From the NCBI GenBank assembly GCA_030156255.1, contig JASGMV010000009.1:1-64000 (forward strand): DNA of 64,000 nt, read 5' to 3'. The notes under the pieces are model-generated. The model did not search any database and was not told where the DNA came from. It saw only the letters and a program-made list of their open reading frames with translations. Positions 44,300 through 52,358 of the stretch are shown piece after piece. The position numbers and the translations under genes were made by a program. This stretch comes from Desulfovibrionales bacterium (GTDB taxonomy: Bacteria > Desulfobacterota > Desulfovibrionia > Desulfovibrionales > Desulfovibrionaceae). Positions within the stretch are counted from its first letter, which is position 1. Each line of letters begins with the position of its first letter.

Positions 44300-45007
44300 G
44301 TGGCTAATATGAACTTGCCGCGCCATGTCGCCGTCATCATGGACGGCAACGGCCGCTGGGCCAAAGCTCGAAACCTTTCCCGTAGCGACGGCCACAAGGC
44401 CGGCGCCGAGGCGGCGAAAGCCATTGTCGTGCGCTGCCGGGAATTAGGCATCCCCTACCTCACGCTGTACACATTCTCCAAGGAGAACTGGTCAAGGCCG
44501 AAAGAGGAAGTCAGCTTCCTTTTCGACCTGCTGATCCGTTTCCTCAATCGGGAGCTGGACACCCTTTTGGCGCAGTCCGTCCGGTTGCAGGTGTTGGGAG
44601 AGTTGGACGATTTGCCTTTCGGCGTCCGGCAGGTGGTGCATCGGGTTTGCGAGAAGACCCAGGGAGAAAAGGCCCTGACCTTGAATCTGGCGCTCAATTA
44701 TTCCGGACGGGCGGAAATTCTGCGCGCCTGCCGCCGCCTGGCCGCCAAGGGCCTCCCTCCCGAGGAAATCACCGAGGAGGCCTTCCAGCGCGAACTCTAC
44801 ACCGCAGGCCAGCCGGACCCGGACATCATCATCCGCACCAGCGGAGAGCTTCGGCTCTCCAATTACCTGCTCTTCCAGGCGGCCTACTCGGAGTTCTACT
44901 TCACGGACGTGCATTGGCCGGATTTCACGCCGGCCCACCTCGAAGACGCCATCCTCGACTACCAGCAGCGGCAGCGCCGTTTCGGCAAAACCGGCGAGCA
45001 GCTGTAA
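44300..45007 (+). CDS. uppS: Undecaprenyl diphosphate synthase
   Basis: UppS makes the C55 lipid carrier for peptidoglycan and LPS. The 235-residue cis-prenyltransferase has HVAVIMDGNGRWAKARN (catalytic Asp), GHKAGAEAAK, LTLYTFSKENW and the C-terminal DIIIRTSGELRLSNYLLFQ and YFTDVHWPDF blocks. I use the GTG at 44300, with AGAGG 7 bases upstream from the end of the repeat element. The order pyrH-frr-uppS is widely conserved; here a mobile-like element lies between frr and uppS. Confidence 0.95.
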   Translation: MANMNLPRHVAVIMDGNGRWAKARNLSRSDGHKAGAEAAKAIVVRCRELGIPYLTLYTFSKENWSRPKEEVSFLFDLLIRFLNRELDTLLAQSVRLQVLGELDDLPFGVRQVVHRVCEKTQGEKALTLNLALNYSGRAEILRACRRLAAKGLPPEEITEEAFQRELYTAGQPDPDIIIRTSGELRLSNYLLFQAAYSEFYFTDVHWPDFTPAHLEDAILDYQQRQRRFGKTGEQL

Positions 45008-45040
45008 CGCCGGTCCCGATCCGATCTCAATAACGACGGA

Positions 45041-45080
45041 AACAACAAGACGCGGTCAGATCGGACCGCGTCTTGTTGTT
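45041..45080 (+). terminator. Strong hairpin after uppS
   Basis: Perfect 17-base arms (45041-45057 and 45064-45080, beginning AACAACAAGACGCGG) enclose a 6-base loop. The 3' arm is partly T-rich but no long T-run follows. Confidence 0.7.
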
Positions 45081-45150
45081 TCGTACGACGGCGCCCCTTC
45101 TTTCAAAGGAGCCGAACGCCAAGGCATAACAATCTCAACTCAAGCGTTCC

Positions 45151-45277
45151 TGGAGCAGTTTAACTTTGAAAAAGTTCAACTGCTCGGCAAGGATTTGTCC
45201 GCAAATCCTTGCCGCGAAATGCTTGTAGGCGAGCTACGCTCGCCGCAAAGCAAGCATTTCAAGCGTAATATGGTCTA
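45151..45277 (+). repeat. Dispersed hairpin element, copy 3
   Basis: This copy has the best-preserved secondary structure. GAGCAGTT/AACTGCTC frames the first hairpin. CGGCAAGGATTTG pairs perfectly with CAAATCCTTGCCG (13 bases). GAAATGCTTG pairs with CAAGCATTTC and encloses GGCGAGC/GCTCGCC. Its terminal repeats have decayed (TGGAGC left, GGTCTA right). The right end contains, on the minus strand, the TAG stop of the gene at 45275. Confidence 0.85.
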
Positions 45278-45667
45278 ATGAAAAGTAATGTCACAACGCA
45301 AGGAATTTTCATCATCTCCAGTCACTACGACTTTTGCATGATAATACGTCTTGCCTTCAGGTGCAAATGCGCTGCAGGCCGGAGCTTGGTTGCCTTTGCG
45401 ATGAATCTCAACGGAAACGACTCTGTAAATCCAAAATGCCAATTCATCTTGAAAGCCAGTACGTCCGGAATCGACGTCAAAGACTTTAACAGTATTCGCT
45501 CCTAAACCCTGAGGCTGGTTAACCCGATAAAGAACAGTAACATCACAGTTTGATTGATTATCAACATCCACCTTCGCCGCCCAGGACGATGAGGCGAACA
45601 CCAAGACTGTCAACAGACCGAAGAAAAAAACGCTGGCTTTCGTTAAGGAGATTGTCTTGTTGAACAT
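45275..45667 (-). CDS. Small secreted protein, unknown function
   Basis: The ATG at 45667 has GGGAGG 8 bases upstream; an ATG six bases earlier is too close to it. The 130-residue product has a long signal peptide (MFNKTISLTKASVFFFGLLT...SSWA) and a mature part opening KVDVDNQSNCDVTVLYR, with three cysteines and several beta-strand-like stretches. I do not recognise it. The region is noticeably less GC-rich than its neighbours, consistent with acquired DNA. Its TAG stop lies in the end of repeat copy 3. Confidence 0.68.
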   Translation of the reverse strand: MFNKTISLTKASVFFFGLLTVLVFASSSWAAKVDVDNQSNCDVTVLYRVNQPQGLGANTVKVFDVDSGRTGFQDELAFWIYRVVSVEIHRKGNQAPACSAFAPEGKTYYHAKVVVTGDDENSLRCDITFH

Positions 45668-46098
45668 CACCATGTCCTCCCTTTTTCTTGAATGCTCTTT
45701 GAAGTCCGTTCGCCGAAGCAATGGGAACAACTCGTACTGCGTCTTGCCGCTTGTCAGGGAGATGAACGGTCCGTCTCGCCAAAGACCATGAATACCTTCG
45801 CACGGTCCCATAATTGTAACAAATTTCATACCAAGTTACACTGACTGGAACATCTTGTTTTTCTTGATATATCTAGCGAGAAAAATTCGGAGAGGGTTTT
45901 ACGCCACCAAGGTTGGCGGGAGGCGCCAGCTAATTTGGCGTTCCCATGAACTGACGGGCTCACTTGGACCAGAGTAAACGCAAATTCGCAGCAATAACAG
46001 GAACAGAACCGCGTGACCCGCGGCCTTGACGGCGACAAAGCCGGAGGCGCATCGATGACCGCCGGTTCACCGGTCGGTCGCTATGTCATCGGCAGTTC
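45668..46098. other. Low-GC intergenic region without clear genes
   Basis: About 430 bases upstream of the small secreted protein gene. Several short inverted repeats are visible (for example near 45902-45930) but no frame with a start signal. The base composition from 45690 to 45900 is lower in GC than the flanks, matching the adjacent gene. Confidence 0.35.
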
Positions 46099-46129
46099 GG
46101 GCGTGGTCCGGGATTTCCGGACCACGCCC
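46099..46129 (-). terminator. Hairpin downstream of the TauE pair
   Basis: Perfect 13-base arms GGGCGTGGTCCGG and CCGGACCACGCCC with a 5-base loop, 25 bases beyond the stop codon of the gene ending at 46154. There is no T-run on the minus strand, so it may act as a stabiliser or weak terminator. Confidence 0.55.
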
Positions 46130-46153
46130 TCCATATTCTCGGACTCAACTTGC

Positions 46154-46579
46154 TTAATGTCCGGAGTTCACGACGCCCGTGGCGGAGATTGTGATCAACA
46201 TGACAACCCACAGCGCCATGCAGCCCCACAAAAACATTCTTTCTCTAAAATAAAAGAAAGCCGCCGACAAAAGCGCCGGCAGGGCCACACCGCCGCCCAG
46301 GACCAGCCCGAACTGCGTCAGGCCGTCGCCCAAGGTCATGTGCTGCATCCAGAAGTGCCCGCCGGGGAAGGAGCTTCCGGCCACGGACCACACGTCCAAA
46401 GCGCTCTTGCCCTCCCAAATGGCTGAGAACAAATAATGCGGATTCACCATATTGTTGTCGACATTCAAAACGGCCACGAGAGGGCCGATCATGCAAAGAA
46501 GCGCGGCGCAGACGCACAGCCAATAAACGACGTCGCCATAGACAATCTGCGCACGAGGCATTTTCGGTCGAAGAGGCAT
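46154..46579 (-). CDS. Small membrane protein paired with TauE/SafE exporter
   Basis: AAGGAG lies 6 bases before the ATG at 46579. The 141-residue product has three hydrophobic segments: VVYWLCVCAALLCMIGPLVA, GLVLGGGVALPALLSAAFFY and MFLWGCMALWVVMLITI. A 60-residue loop between the first two probably faces the periplasm. I do not recognise a family with confidence; small membrane partners such as DUF1634 proteins often accompany TauE/SafE exporters. It is 16 bases downstream of that exporter gene and is clearly in its operon. Confidence 0.75.
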   Translation of the reverse strand: MPLRPKMPRAQIVYGDVVYWLCVCAALLCMIGPLVAVLNVDNNMVNPHYLFSAIWEGKSALDVWSVAGSSFPGGHFWMQHMTLGDGLTQFGLVLGGGVALPALLSAAFFYFRERMFLWGCMALWVVMLITISATGVVNSGH

Positions 46580-46595
46580 AACATTCTCCTTGCGC

Positions 46596-47696
46596 TCAGG
46601 CGGTCTTGCTTCGCCGGCTCCAGCCGGAGAGTTTCACGAGAACGGAAACAAGAATAACGGCGAACACCAAGCCGGTCACCCATACAGGCGGCTCGGGCAT
46701 GACCTTCATGACGCTCAGAGCCTTGGTGATGAGTCCGTAACTGGTGAAAACCATCACGCCGATGAGCAGAATGCGGATGAATCCGGCCTTCACGCGCATC
46801 AGAATGTACGCTCCGACCAGCCCGCCCAGCACCTGGCCCACAAGCCAGGGCGCGGCGAACAAGGGGATGATGGCGCCCGACAGCAGGTACGGCCACAGGG
46901 CCACACAGTCGCCCATGCCCAACAGCACGCCGGAACAAGCCGCGGCCACCTTCAACGGCACGGCCATCACCAGGTTCAGGGCCGGCACGATGGCCCAGCC
47001 CGCGCCCAGGCCGAAGAAGCCCGAGAGCATGCCCACGCCCACAACGACCATGGCCAGCAGCCACGCCCGCGTGACCTTGTACTCCACGACCTTGTTCAGC
47101 GAGGCCTCGTAGTACGGCTGGGTCAGCTTCAGTTTCGCAGTGAACGGGTCCACCTGCTTGACCTCCGGCCACTCGATCTTCTGGCCGCCGAATACGAAGT
47201 ATCCGGCCAGAGACAGAATGATCAGGCCAAGGGCCAAGCGAACCAAGCCTTCGCCAAGCGCGCCAAGATGCTCGGCCACCAACAGCGCCCCCTGGGCGCC
47301 AACAAAGGCGCCAATGCCGTAGGCCGTAGCGGCCAAGATGCAAATTTTTAAATTGGCCAGCCCCCGGCGCATGAACGGGCCGGTGGAGATCAAGCCGCTG
47401 AACATGGCAACCACCAGGCCGGTGGCGCGGACAATCAGGCTGTCGACGGACGTGAACGCAAGAAGTATTGGAGTAAACAATACCCCGCCGCCGATGCCGC
47501 CCATCACCGCAAGCAACGCAATGCCGAAACTGAGAAAAAAGGACCCCAGGAGAATCCCAAAGATCGCCATGCCGGACATTCCGCCCGGCGGCGGCTCCAA
47601 TCCGGCCGAAACAAGGCCGATGCCCACGTAGGACAAGACCAATATCCCCACCATGACGAGGATTTCTAAATATGGACTTTTTAGGTATTTACCCAT
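46596..47696 (-). CDS. Sulfite exporter TauE/SafE family protein
   Basis: A 366-residue membrane protein with two repeats of four or so helices. The signature GGIGGGVLFTPIL in the first half is echoed by FFGLGAGWAIVPALN in the second. A roughly 50-residue soluble insert (PEVKQVDPFTAKLKLTQPYY) separates the halves. The family exports sulfite, sulfoacetate or related anions. In a sulfate reducer, sulfur-anion export is plausible but the substrate is not readable here. A GGGGT-type ribosome-binding site lies upstream of the ATG. It heads a two-gene operon. Confidence 0.9.
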   Translation of the reverse strand: MGKYLKSPYLEILVMVGILVLSYVGIGLVSAGLEPPPGGMSGMAIFGILLGSFFLSFGIALLAVMGGIGGGVLFTPILLAFTSVDSLIVRATGLVVAMFSGLISTGPFMRRGLANLKICILAATAYGIGAFVGAQGALLVAEHLGALGEGLVRLALGLIILSLAGYFVFGGQKIEWPEVKQVDPFTAKLKLTQPYYEASLNKVVEYKVTRAWLLAMVVVGVGMLSGFFGLGAGWAIVPALNLVMAVPLKVAAACSGVLLGMGDCVALWPYLLSGAIIPLFAAPWLVGQVLGGLVGAYILMRVKAGFIRILLIGVMVFTSYGLITKALSVMKVMPEPPVWVTGLVFAVILVSVLVKLSGWSRRSKTA

Positions 47697-48223
47697 GAAA
47701 CCAACCCCTTAATGTTGAATACACCAATACGGGGAGAATCTCGTGAATGGTGGCTTTCCCTTGCTGTTCGCCGCAGCAGAAAAACCGCCAGCGCCGTGCA
47801 CGAAGATTCCCCGGCCTTTGGACACGATGGAGGCGGAGCGACCCCCCGCTACGCCTCGTCATGCTCGCAATGCCCTGAGGAGACTGCGAATTTTTTCACA
47901 AATGAATCGAAAACACAACGGATGTCAAGGGGGAATATTGGGCGGTCCGCGCCGCATCCGGCGACTGTCGGGAAGCGCCTCCGTCCGACGCGCTGGCTTG
48001 GTCGCAAGACTACATGCAAATATTTTTACTTCGTATCGGTAAAGTTGTCCGCTTCCCGCCAACGCGCCGCCGGGCGGCGGTGTAAATTGCATGGCGTCGG
48101 CCGGCGCCGTTTGCTTCTTGCACGGGATTCGCATTTTGCGATATCCTCACCTCTCCGTCTTCGCCGCCGGGCCCGTTTTGGGCCGCGGGCGGCGGTTTCG
48201 TCAACCAACCGCCGGAGGGCTAC
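47697..48223. other. Long intergenic region between divergent tauE and the phosphorelay cluster
   Basis: About 527 bases. The part near tauE (47700-47760) should hold its promoter; the part before 48224 holds GGAGGG. An AT-rich patch at 47890-47925 and another near 48017-48045 are candidate promoter zones. A stretch at 47930-48000 faintly resembles parts of a cobalamin riboswitch but is incomplete. No credible small gene is visible. Confidence 0.35.
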
Positions 48224-48883
48224 GTGGAGCATCAGGAAATAGCGTTGGCCGGGCGCATCACCGCCGATTTGACCCATGAAATGAAAAATGTGCTGGCGAT
48301 CCTGCGCGAGTCCGTAGGCTTGATGCGAGATGTGCTGAACCTCGCTGGAGATGCGCAGTTTCCGCGCATGGAAAAATTCGAAACCGCCCTCTCCATGTGC
48401 GAAAAGCATCTACCCCGCGGCCTGGACATCACCAACCGACTCAACCGATTCGCCCACTCATCGGACGAACCGGCCGAGGAAACGGACCTGGGCGCCATGG
48501 TCAAGCTCGCCGCGGATTTGATGGCCAGACGAGCCAGCCTCAAAAAGCTCGCCGTGGAGGCCGACGCTCCCCGAGGTCCGGTCCTGACCTACGGCTTTCC
48601 CCAACGTATGGTTCTCACCGTCGCAGCCATGGTCAACGCCCTGATCGAGGCGGAGTTGCCCGAAGCCGAAAAAATCACCTTGTCCCTGAAGGCCAAACGC
48701 GGAAACGCCGTCATCCGGGTCATGGCCTCGCCGCTGCCGAAAGGCGAAGAGCCGACCATCGCCGCGCCCGACCTGGATGAAGCCATGAGAGCTCTGGGCG
48801 CATCCATGTCCGTGGAGTACGGCCGCCGCGAGGCCGGGTTGCGACTGGAAGCGCCGCTTCAGAGCCGCCCCGGCGCGTCATGA
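48224..48883 (+). CDS. Histidine phosphotransfer-like protein (kinase-derived, no ATP-binding motifs)
   Basis: The GTG at 48224 follows GGAGGG. The 219-residue protein has a DHp-type helical start with a phospho-acceptor H box, ADLTHEMKNVLAILRES (His18). A second helix and an ATPase-shaped domain follow. The N-box region is only vaguely kept (LTVAAMVNALIEAELPEAE), and the DxGxG and GxGLG boxes of kinases are missing. This resembles the ChpT type of histidine phosphotransferase, which uses such a dead kinase core to pass phosphate between receivers. The next three genes encode receivers or a receiver-kinase, so it is well placed for a phosphorelay. The assignment is inference from motif loss. 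Confidence 0.65.
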   Translation: MEHQEIALAGRITADLTHEMKNVLAILRESVGLMRDVLNLAGDAQFPRMEKFETALSMCEKHLPRGLDITNRLNRFAHSSDEPAEETDLGAMVKLAADLMARRASLKKLAVEADAPRGPVLTYGFPQRMVLTVAAMVNALIEAELPEAEKITLSLKAKRGNAVIRVMASPLPKGEEPTIAAPDLDEAMRALGASMSVEYGRREAGLRLEAPLQSRPGAS

Positions 48884-49094
48884 CCTATCTGTCTCGAAAT
48901 CGCTTGACGAAAGGGAAGCAAAACTGACATCCTAGTAGAGATTGCTCGATCCTGAGGAGAGCGAAGCGACAGGCTTTGCGTCAACTTCGGCGCAATGGGC
49001 GGCGAGCCCCCACGCCGCCCATCGCTTGATTTATTGTGCAGTCCGGATAACGGACCGGTTCATAATTATTGGCAAACACTCCCAGGAGGGCGTC

Positions 49095-49571
49095 ATGCAA
49101 GAGTACAAAATTCTCGTAGTCGACGACGAAGAGGATTTCATCAAAGGCCTTTCCGAGCGCCTTGAACTCCGCGAAATGAAGGCCGACGTCGCCATGAGCG
49201 GCGAAGAGGCCCTGAAAAAGTTCGAGGAGGACGAGCCCGCGGTCATGATCCTTGACCTCAAGATGCCCGGCATGCACGGCATCGACGTGCTCAAAAAAGT
49301 CAAAAAGGCCTACCCGACCACCCAGGTCATCATCCTTACCGGGCACGGCTCCGAGAAGGACATGGAGGCGGCGAAAAAGATCGGCGCCTTCGCCTACCTG
49401 GAAAAGCCGGTGGAGATGGATACGCTGGTCGAGACCATGAACCAGGCCCACACCAAGTGGCAAAAAGTCAAGAGCAGCGTGGACACCGCCTTCATGGGCG
49501 CGGCCCTGGCCGCAACCGGCGAGCTGGACATGGCCCAGCAGGTCATGCGCGAAGAGAAAGGCAAAAAGTAG
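49095..49571 (+). CDS. Response regulator with short C-terminal extension
   Basis: The 158-residue protein is a receiver (Asp54 acceptor in MILDLKMPGMHG, Lys104 in YLEKP) plus about 35 extra residues (VKSSVDTAFMGAALAATGEL...). That extension has no known output motif and may be a docking helix. AGGAGGG precedes the ATG. It lies between the phosphotransfer-like gene and the receiver-kinase gene. Confidence 0.9.
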   Translation: MQEYKILVVDDEEDFIKGLSERLELREMKADVAMSGEEALKKFEEDEPAVMILDLKMPGMHGIDVLKKVKKAYPTTQVIILTGHGSEKDMEAAKKIGAFAYLEKPVEMDTLVETMNQAHTKWQKVKSSVDTAFMGAALAATGELDMAQQVMREEKGKK

Positions 49572-49675
49572 CAAAACAGCATTGAAATTCGACCCGGGGA
49601 CGGCAGGGTTGGCCGGGGTATTGGGATCCCGGCCCCCCGGGTCGTTCTTTTTCATTCCCACCAGGCGAACTATCC

Positions 49676-50926
49676 ATGGACCAACCTCCGCGCCTTCTTC
49701 TCGTGGACGACGAAGAGCGCTTCCGGCAAGTGCTGAGCAAGCGGTTGGAGCGGCGCGGATTGCCCGCCCTGCAGGCCCCGGACGGAGAATCCGGGCTCGC
49801 TCTGCTGGCGGAAACGCCGGTGGACGTCATGGTGCTGGACATGAAAATGCCCGGCCTGTCCGGACTCGACGTTCTGAAACGAGCCAAAGAGGATCACCCC
49901 GACCTGGAGGTGATCCTGCTCACGGGCCACGCCTCCACCCAGGACGGCGTTGCGGGTATCAAGGCCGGAGCCTTCGACTACCTGACCAAGCCGGTGGAGA
50001 TTGAACATCTGGCGGGCAAAATCCGCCAAGCCCAGGAAAAAATTCTCCGCGAGCGGGAAAAACGCGAGGAAGCGGATTTTCGCGCCCGTATGGAGTCGCG
50101 CATGATCGCAGCCGAACGCTTGGCCTCTCTGGGCACGTTGGCCGCGGGGGTGGCGCATGAAATCAACAATCCCCTGGCCGTGATCAACGACGCCGCTGGC
50201 TGGCTCCAGGAGGTATCCAAGCAGACCCCTCCGCAGCCGCCCCTGGACAAATTTCTGGCCAAAGGGCTTGAGAAGATCGCCAACAGCGTGGAGCGGGCCC
50301 GTCTGGTGACACATCAACTCTTGAGCCACGCCCGCGGCTCCGCCCCCAGCCTGACCGAAACCGATATCGGTAAGCTCGGCGAAGAGGCCCTCCAGTTGGT
50401 CGGCAAGCAAGCGCGCAACAAATCCATCGAGTTGAGGGTCGACGTCCAGGGCGACGGGCGCGTCCTCTCCGACCCGAACCAGCTTCGGCAGGTGCTCATC
50501 AATCTGGTGACCAACGCCATCCACGCCACGGACAAGGGCGGCTCCATCGCCATCAAGGTGGAAGGCAAGGACAAATTCGTCGACGTCAGCGTTACGGATA
50601 CGGGCAAAGGCATCCCGGAGGAAAACCTGCCCCATCTGTTCGAACCCTTTTTCAGCACCAAACCCGCGGGCGAGGGAACCGGACTCGGGCTTTTCGTCAC
50701 CGGCGGCATCCTGACCCGGCTGGGCGGGGCCATCGACGTCTCAAGCACCGTGGGCAAGGGAACGACTTTCACCATCACCCTGCCCCGCAAGGGGCCGGAA
50801 AACGGCCTGTGCGCCCACACGGACCCATCGACCGGGGACAACTGGGCCTGCAGGCTCGGCCGCGCGCTGGAGAAGCCGACCCAAAAAAATCTGGGAAACG
50901 ATCAAGCTCAGGAGGAGCAATCATGA
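49676..50926 (+). CDS. Receiver-histidine kinase fusion protein
   Basis: The 416-residue cytoplasmic protein has an N-terminal receiver (Asp55, Lys105) and a coiled linker. A HisKA domain follows with VAHEINNPLAVIND (His161), then an HATPase with NLVTNAIHA, DTGKGIPEENLPHLFEPFF and GTGLGLFV. It lacks membrane segments and a sensor domain, so its input is probably the receiver itself, phosphorylated by another kinase. The C-terminal 45 residues are polar tail. It overlaps the next receiver gene by four bases (ATGA). Confidence 0.92.
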   Translation: MDQPPRLLLVDDEERFRQVLSKRLERRGLPALQAPDGESGLALLAETPVDVMVLDMKMPGLSGLDVLKRAKEDHPDLEVILLTGHASTQDGVAGIKAGAFDYLTKPVEIEHLAGKIRQAQEKILREREKREEADFRARMESRMIAAERLASLGTLAAGVAHEINNPLAVINDAAGWLQEVSKQTPPQPPLDKFLAKGLEKIANSVERARLVTHQLLSHARGSAPSLTETDIGKLGEEALQLVGKQARNKSIELRVDVQGDGRVLSDPNQLRQVLINLVTNAIHATDKGGSIAIKVEGKDKFVDVSVTDTGKGIPEENLPHLFEPFFSTKPAGEGTGLGLFVTGGILTRLGGAIDVSSTVGKGTTFTITLPRKGPENGLCAHTDPSTGDNWACRLGRALEKPTQKNLGNDQAQEEQS

Positions 50927-51285
50927 GCCAAGCCCCCATCCGCGTGCTTCTGGTGGACGACGAAGAAGACTTCGTGGAAATGCTCTCTCTCCGGCTGGAG
51001 GCCTCGGGCTATGTGGTGGAGTGCGCCGCGAGCGGCCCCGAGGGACTCGAAAAGCTCGACTCTTTCGGTCCGCAAGTGATCATCCTGGATGTGAAGATGC
51101 CGGGCATGGACGGCTACGAAGTGCTCGACGAAGTGCAGCGCAAAAGCCCCGGCCTGCCCGTGGTCCTCATGACCGGGCACGGCGATGCGGCCAGCGGAGA
51201 GGCCCACGGCGCCTACGCCACCATGATCAAGCCGGCGGATTATCTGGAATTGACGGAAATCATCAACAATGCGGCGTCAGGCTGA
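50923..51285 (+). CDS. Single-domain response regulator
   Basis: The 120-residue receiver has Asp56 (VIILDVKMPGMDG) and Lys103 (MIKPADY), with GGAGGAG upstream. It is translationally coupled to the receiver-kinase gene, which should be its phosphodonor. Its last 9 bases overlap the convergent lpxI gene end. Confidence 0.9.
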   Translation: MSQAPIRVLLVDDEEDFVEMLSLRLEASGYVVECAASGPEGLEKLDSFGPQVIILDVKMPGMDGYEVLDEVQRKSPGLPVVLMTGHGDAASGEAHGAYATMIKPADYLELTEIINNAASG

Positions 51286-52131
51286 GCCTTCATCGGACAG
51301 CAGGGCCTCGCTCATCCCGACCACGCATATCCCGGCCTTGTCCGCCTCGGCCAACGCCTTTTCCGCTTCGAAGAACAGGCTTTTGCCCGCCTCCAGGCCC
51401 AGGCAAGTCGCCTTGCCCTTGGCCATTGTGCGAATGGTCCCTGGGCCGGCGCTCGGCATGTCCGCCCGCTCCTCTTGCGAAGGCTTGAGCACCTTGACCA
51501 CCACGCAGCCGGGCCCGCCCAATTCGCAGCCTCGGCGCACGGTCTTGTCCGTGCCTTCCAAGGCCTCCACCGCAGCCACGATGCCCTCGCGCACGACGAC
51601 GCACTGTCCTATGTCCAGGCCGCCCACCGCCTTGGCCGTCTTCCAGCCGAAACGCAAATCCCGCCATTCGCGCGCATCGGGACGGCGCTTGGTGAGCACG
51701 CCTTCAGGGGTCGCCAGCTGGGGAACAAAGCCGTGCGGCGGGATGACGGCCATACCCTCGACTTCGAACTCCCGGGTCACGGCCTTGAGCAGGACGTCGT
51801 CCCCGCGGCCGGTCATGCCCCACAAAATGCGCCGGGCCCGGGGATCCGTGAACATGGCCCAGCCTCGGCTGATGGCCTTGGCCTTGTCGATGGTCCCGGC
51901 CATAGTCACCTGGCTTGCGCCCTGTTGTTTGAGGAAATCGAGCAGTTGGCTGAGTTGGCCGATCTTGAGAGCAACACCGGCGTCGGCCTGCCTGAGCACA
52001 TCCATGTTGGAGTGCCCCTTGAAGGCCACGGCCGCCACCCGCAGGCCCTGCTGGCGGGCGCCTTGCAGCACCAGCAGAGGAAACCCGCCGCCTCCGGCCA
52101 CAAGACCCAGGGTCTTCGGCTCATCGCTCAT
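51277..52131 (-). CDS. lpxI: UDP-2,3-diacylglucosamine pyrophosphatase LpxI
   Basis: LpxI cleaves UDP-2,3-diacylglucosamine to lipid X in bacteria that lack LpxH. The 284-residue protein opens MSDEPKTLGLVAGGGGFPLL and has the QVTMAGTIDKAKAISRGW and GRGDDVLLKAVTREFEVEG blocks of the DUF1009 family, then GGLDIGQCVVVREG and KVLKPSQEERADMPSAGP. The ATG at 52131 follows GAGGAG. It is separated from lpxA by 227 bases with two hairpins, so it may have its own promoter. Confidence 0.93.
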   Translation of the reverse strand: MSDEPKTLGLVAGGGGFPLLVLQGARQQGLRVAAVAFKGHSNMDVLRQADAGVALKIGQLSQLLDFLKQQGASQVTMAGTIDKAKAISRGWAMFTDPRARRILWGMTGRGDDVLLKAVTREFEVEGMAVIPPHGFVPQLATPEGVLTKRRPDAREWRDLRFGWKTAKAVGGLDIGQCVVVREGIVAAVEALEGTDKTVRRGCELGGPGCVVVKVLKPSQEERADMPSAGPGTIRTMAKGKATCLGLEAGKSLFFEAEKALAEADKAGICVVGMSEALLSDEGSA

Positions 52132-52170
52132 GCCCGCTCCTCTCGAGAGCCGTTTCAGGTTGATCGGCGC

Positions 52171-52200
52171 TTGGGAAAGGGGAAAAACCCTTTTCCCCAA
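52171..52200. other. Hairpin upstream of lpxI
   Basis: TTGGGAAAGGG and CCCTTTTCCCCAA arms (small bulges) are followed on the plus strand by AACTTTTTTA. It is similar in style to the next hairpin and could regulate lpxI or be part of a G/A-rich intergenic repeat. Confidence 0.4.
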
Positions 52201-52308
52201 AACTTTTTTATTGGGAAGCGATCAATAAAGTCGGAAAAGCGGACTTTTTAGCCCCAGGGATCATTTCAACGCTAACTGGCTATAATTTTAAGATTTTTAA
52301 AAGAGGAT

Positions 52309-52333
52309 CCGGGGGAAAAAGTTTTTCCCCCGG
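52309..52333 (-). terminator. Terminator after lpxA
   Basis: Perfect 12-base arms CCGGGGGAAAAA and TTTTTCCCCCGG around a single base form a very stable hairpin. On the minus strand ATCCTCTTTT follows. It likely ends the lysS-to-lpxA operon. Confidence 0.7.
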
Positions 52334-52358
52334 AAAACCAGCTCAAAAAAACTTCTTT

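Noticed and set aside
47930-48010. Possible cobalamin riboswitch: CGACTGTCGGGAAGCGCC followed by GTCCGACGCGCTGGC
   Set aside because: Some conserved blocks seem present but the core is incomplete and too short, and the flanking genes (TauE exporter, phosphotransfer protein) are not B12-related. A covariance-model hit would be needed.
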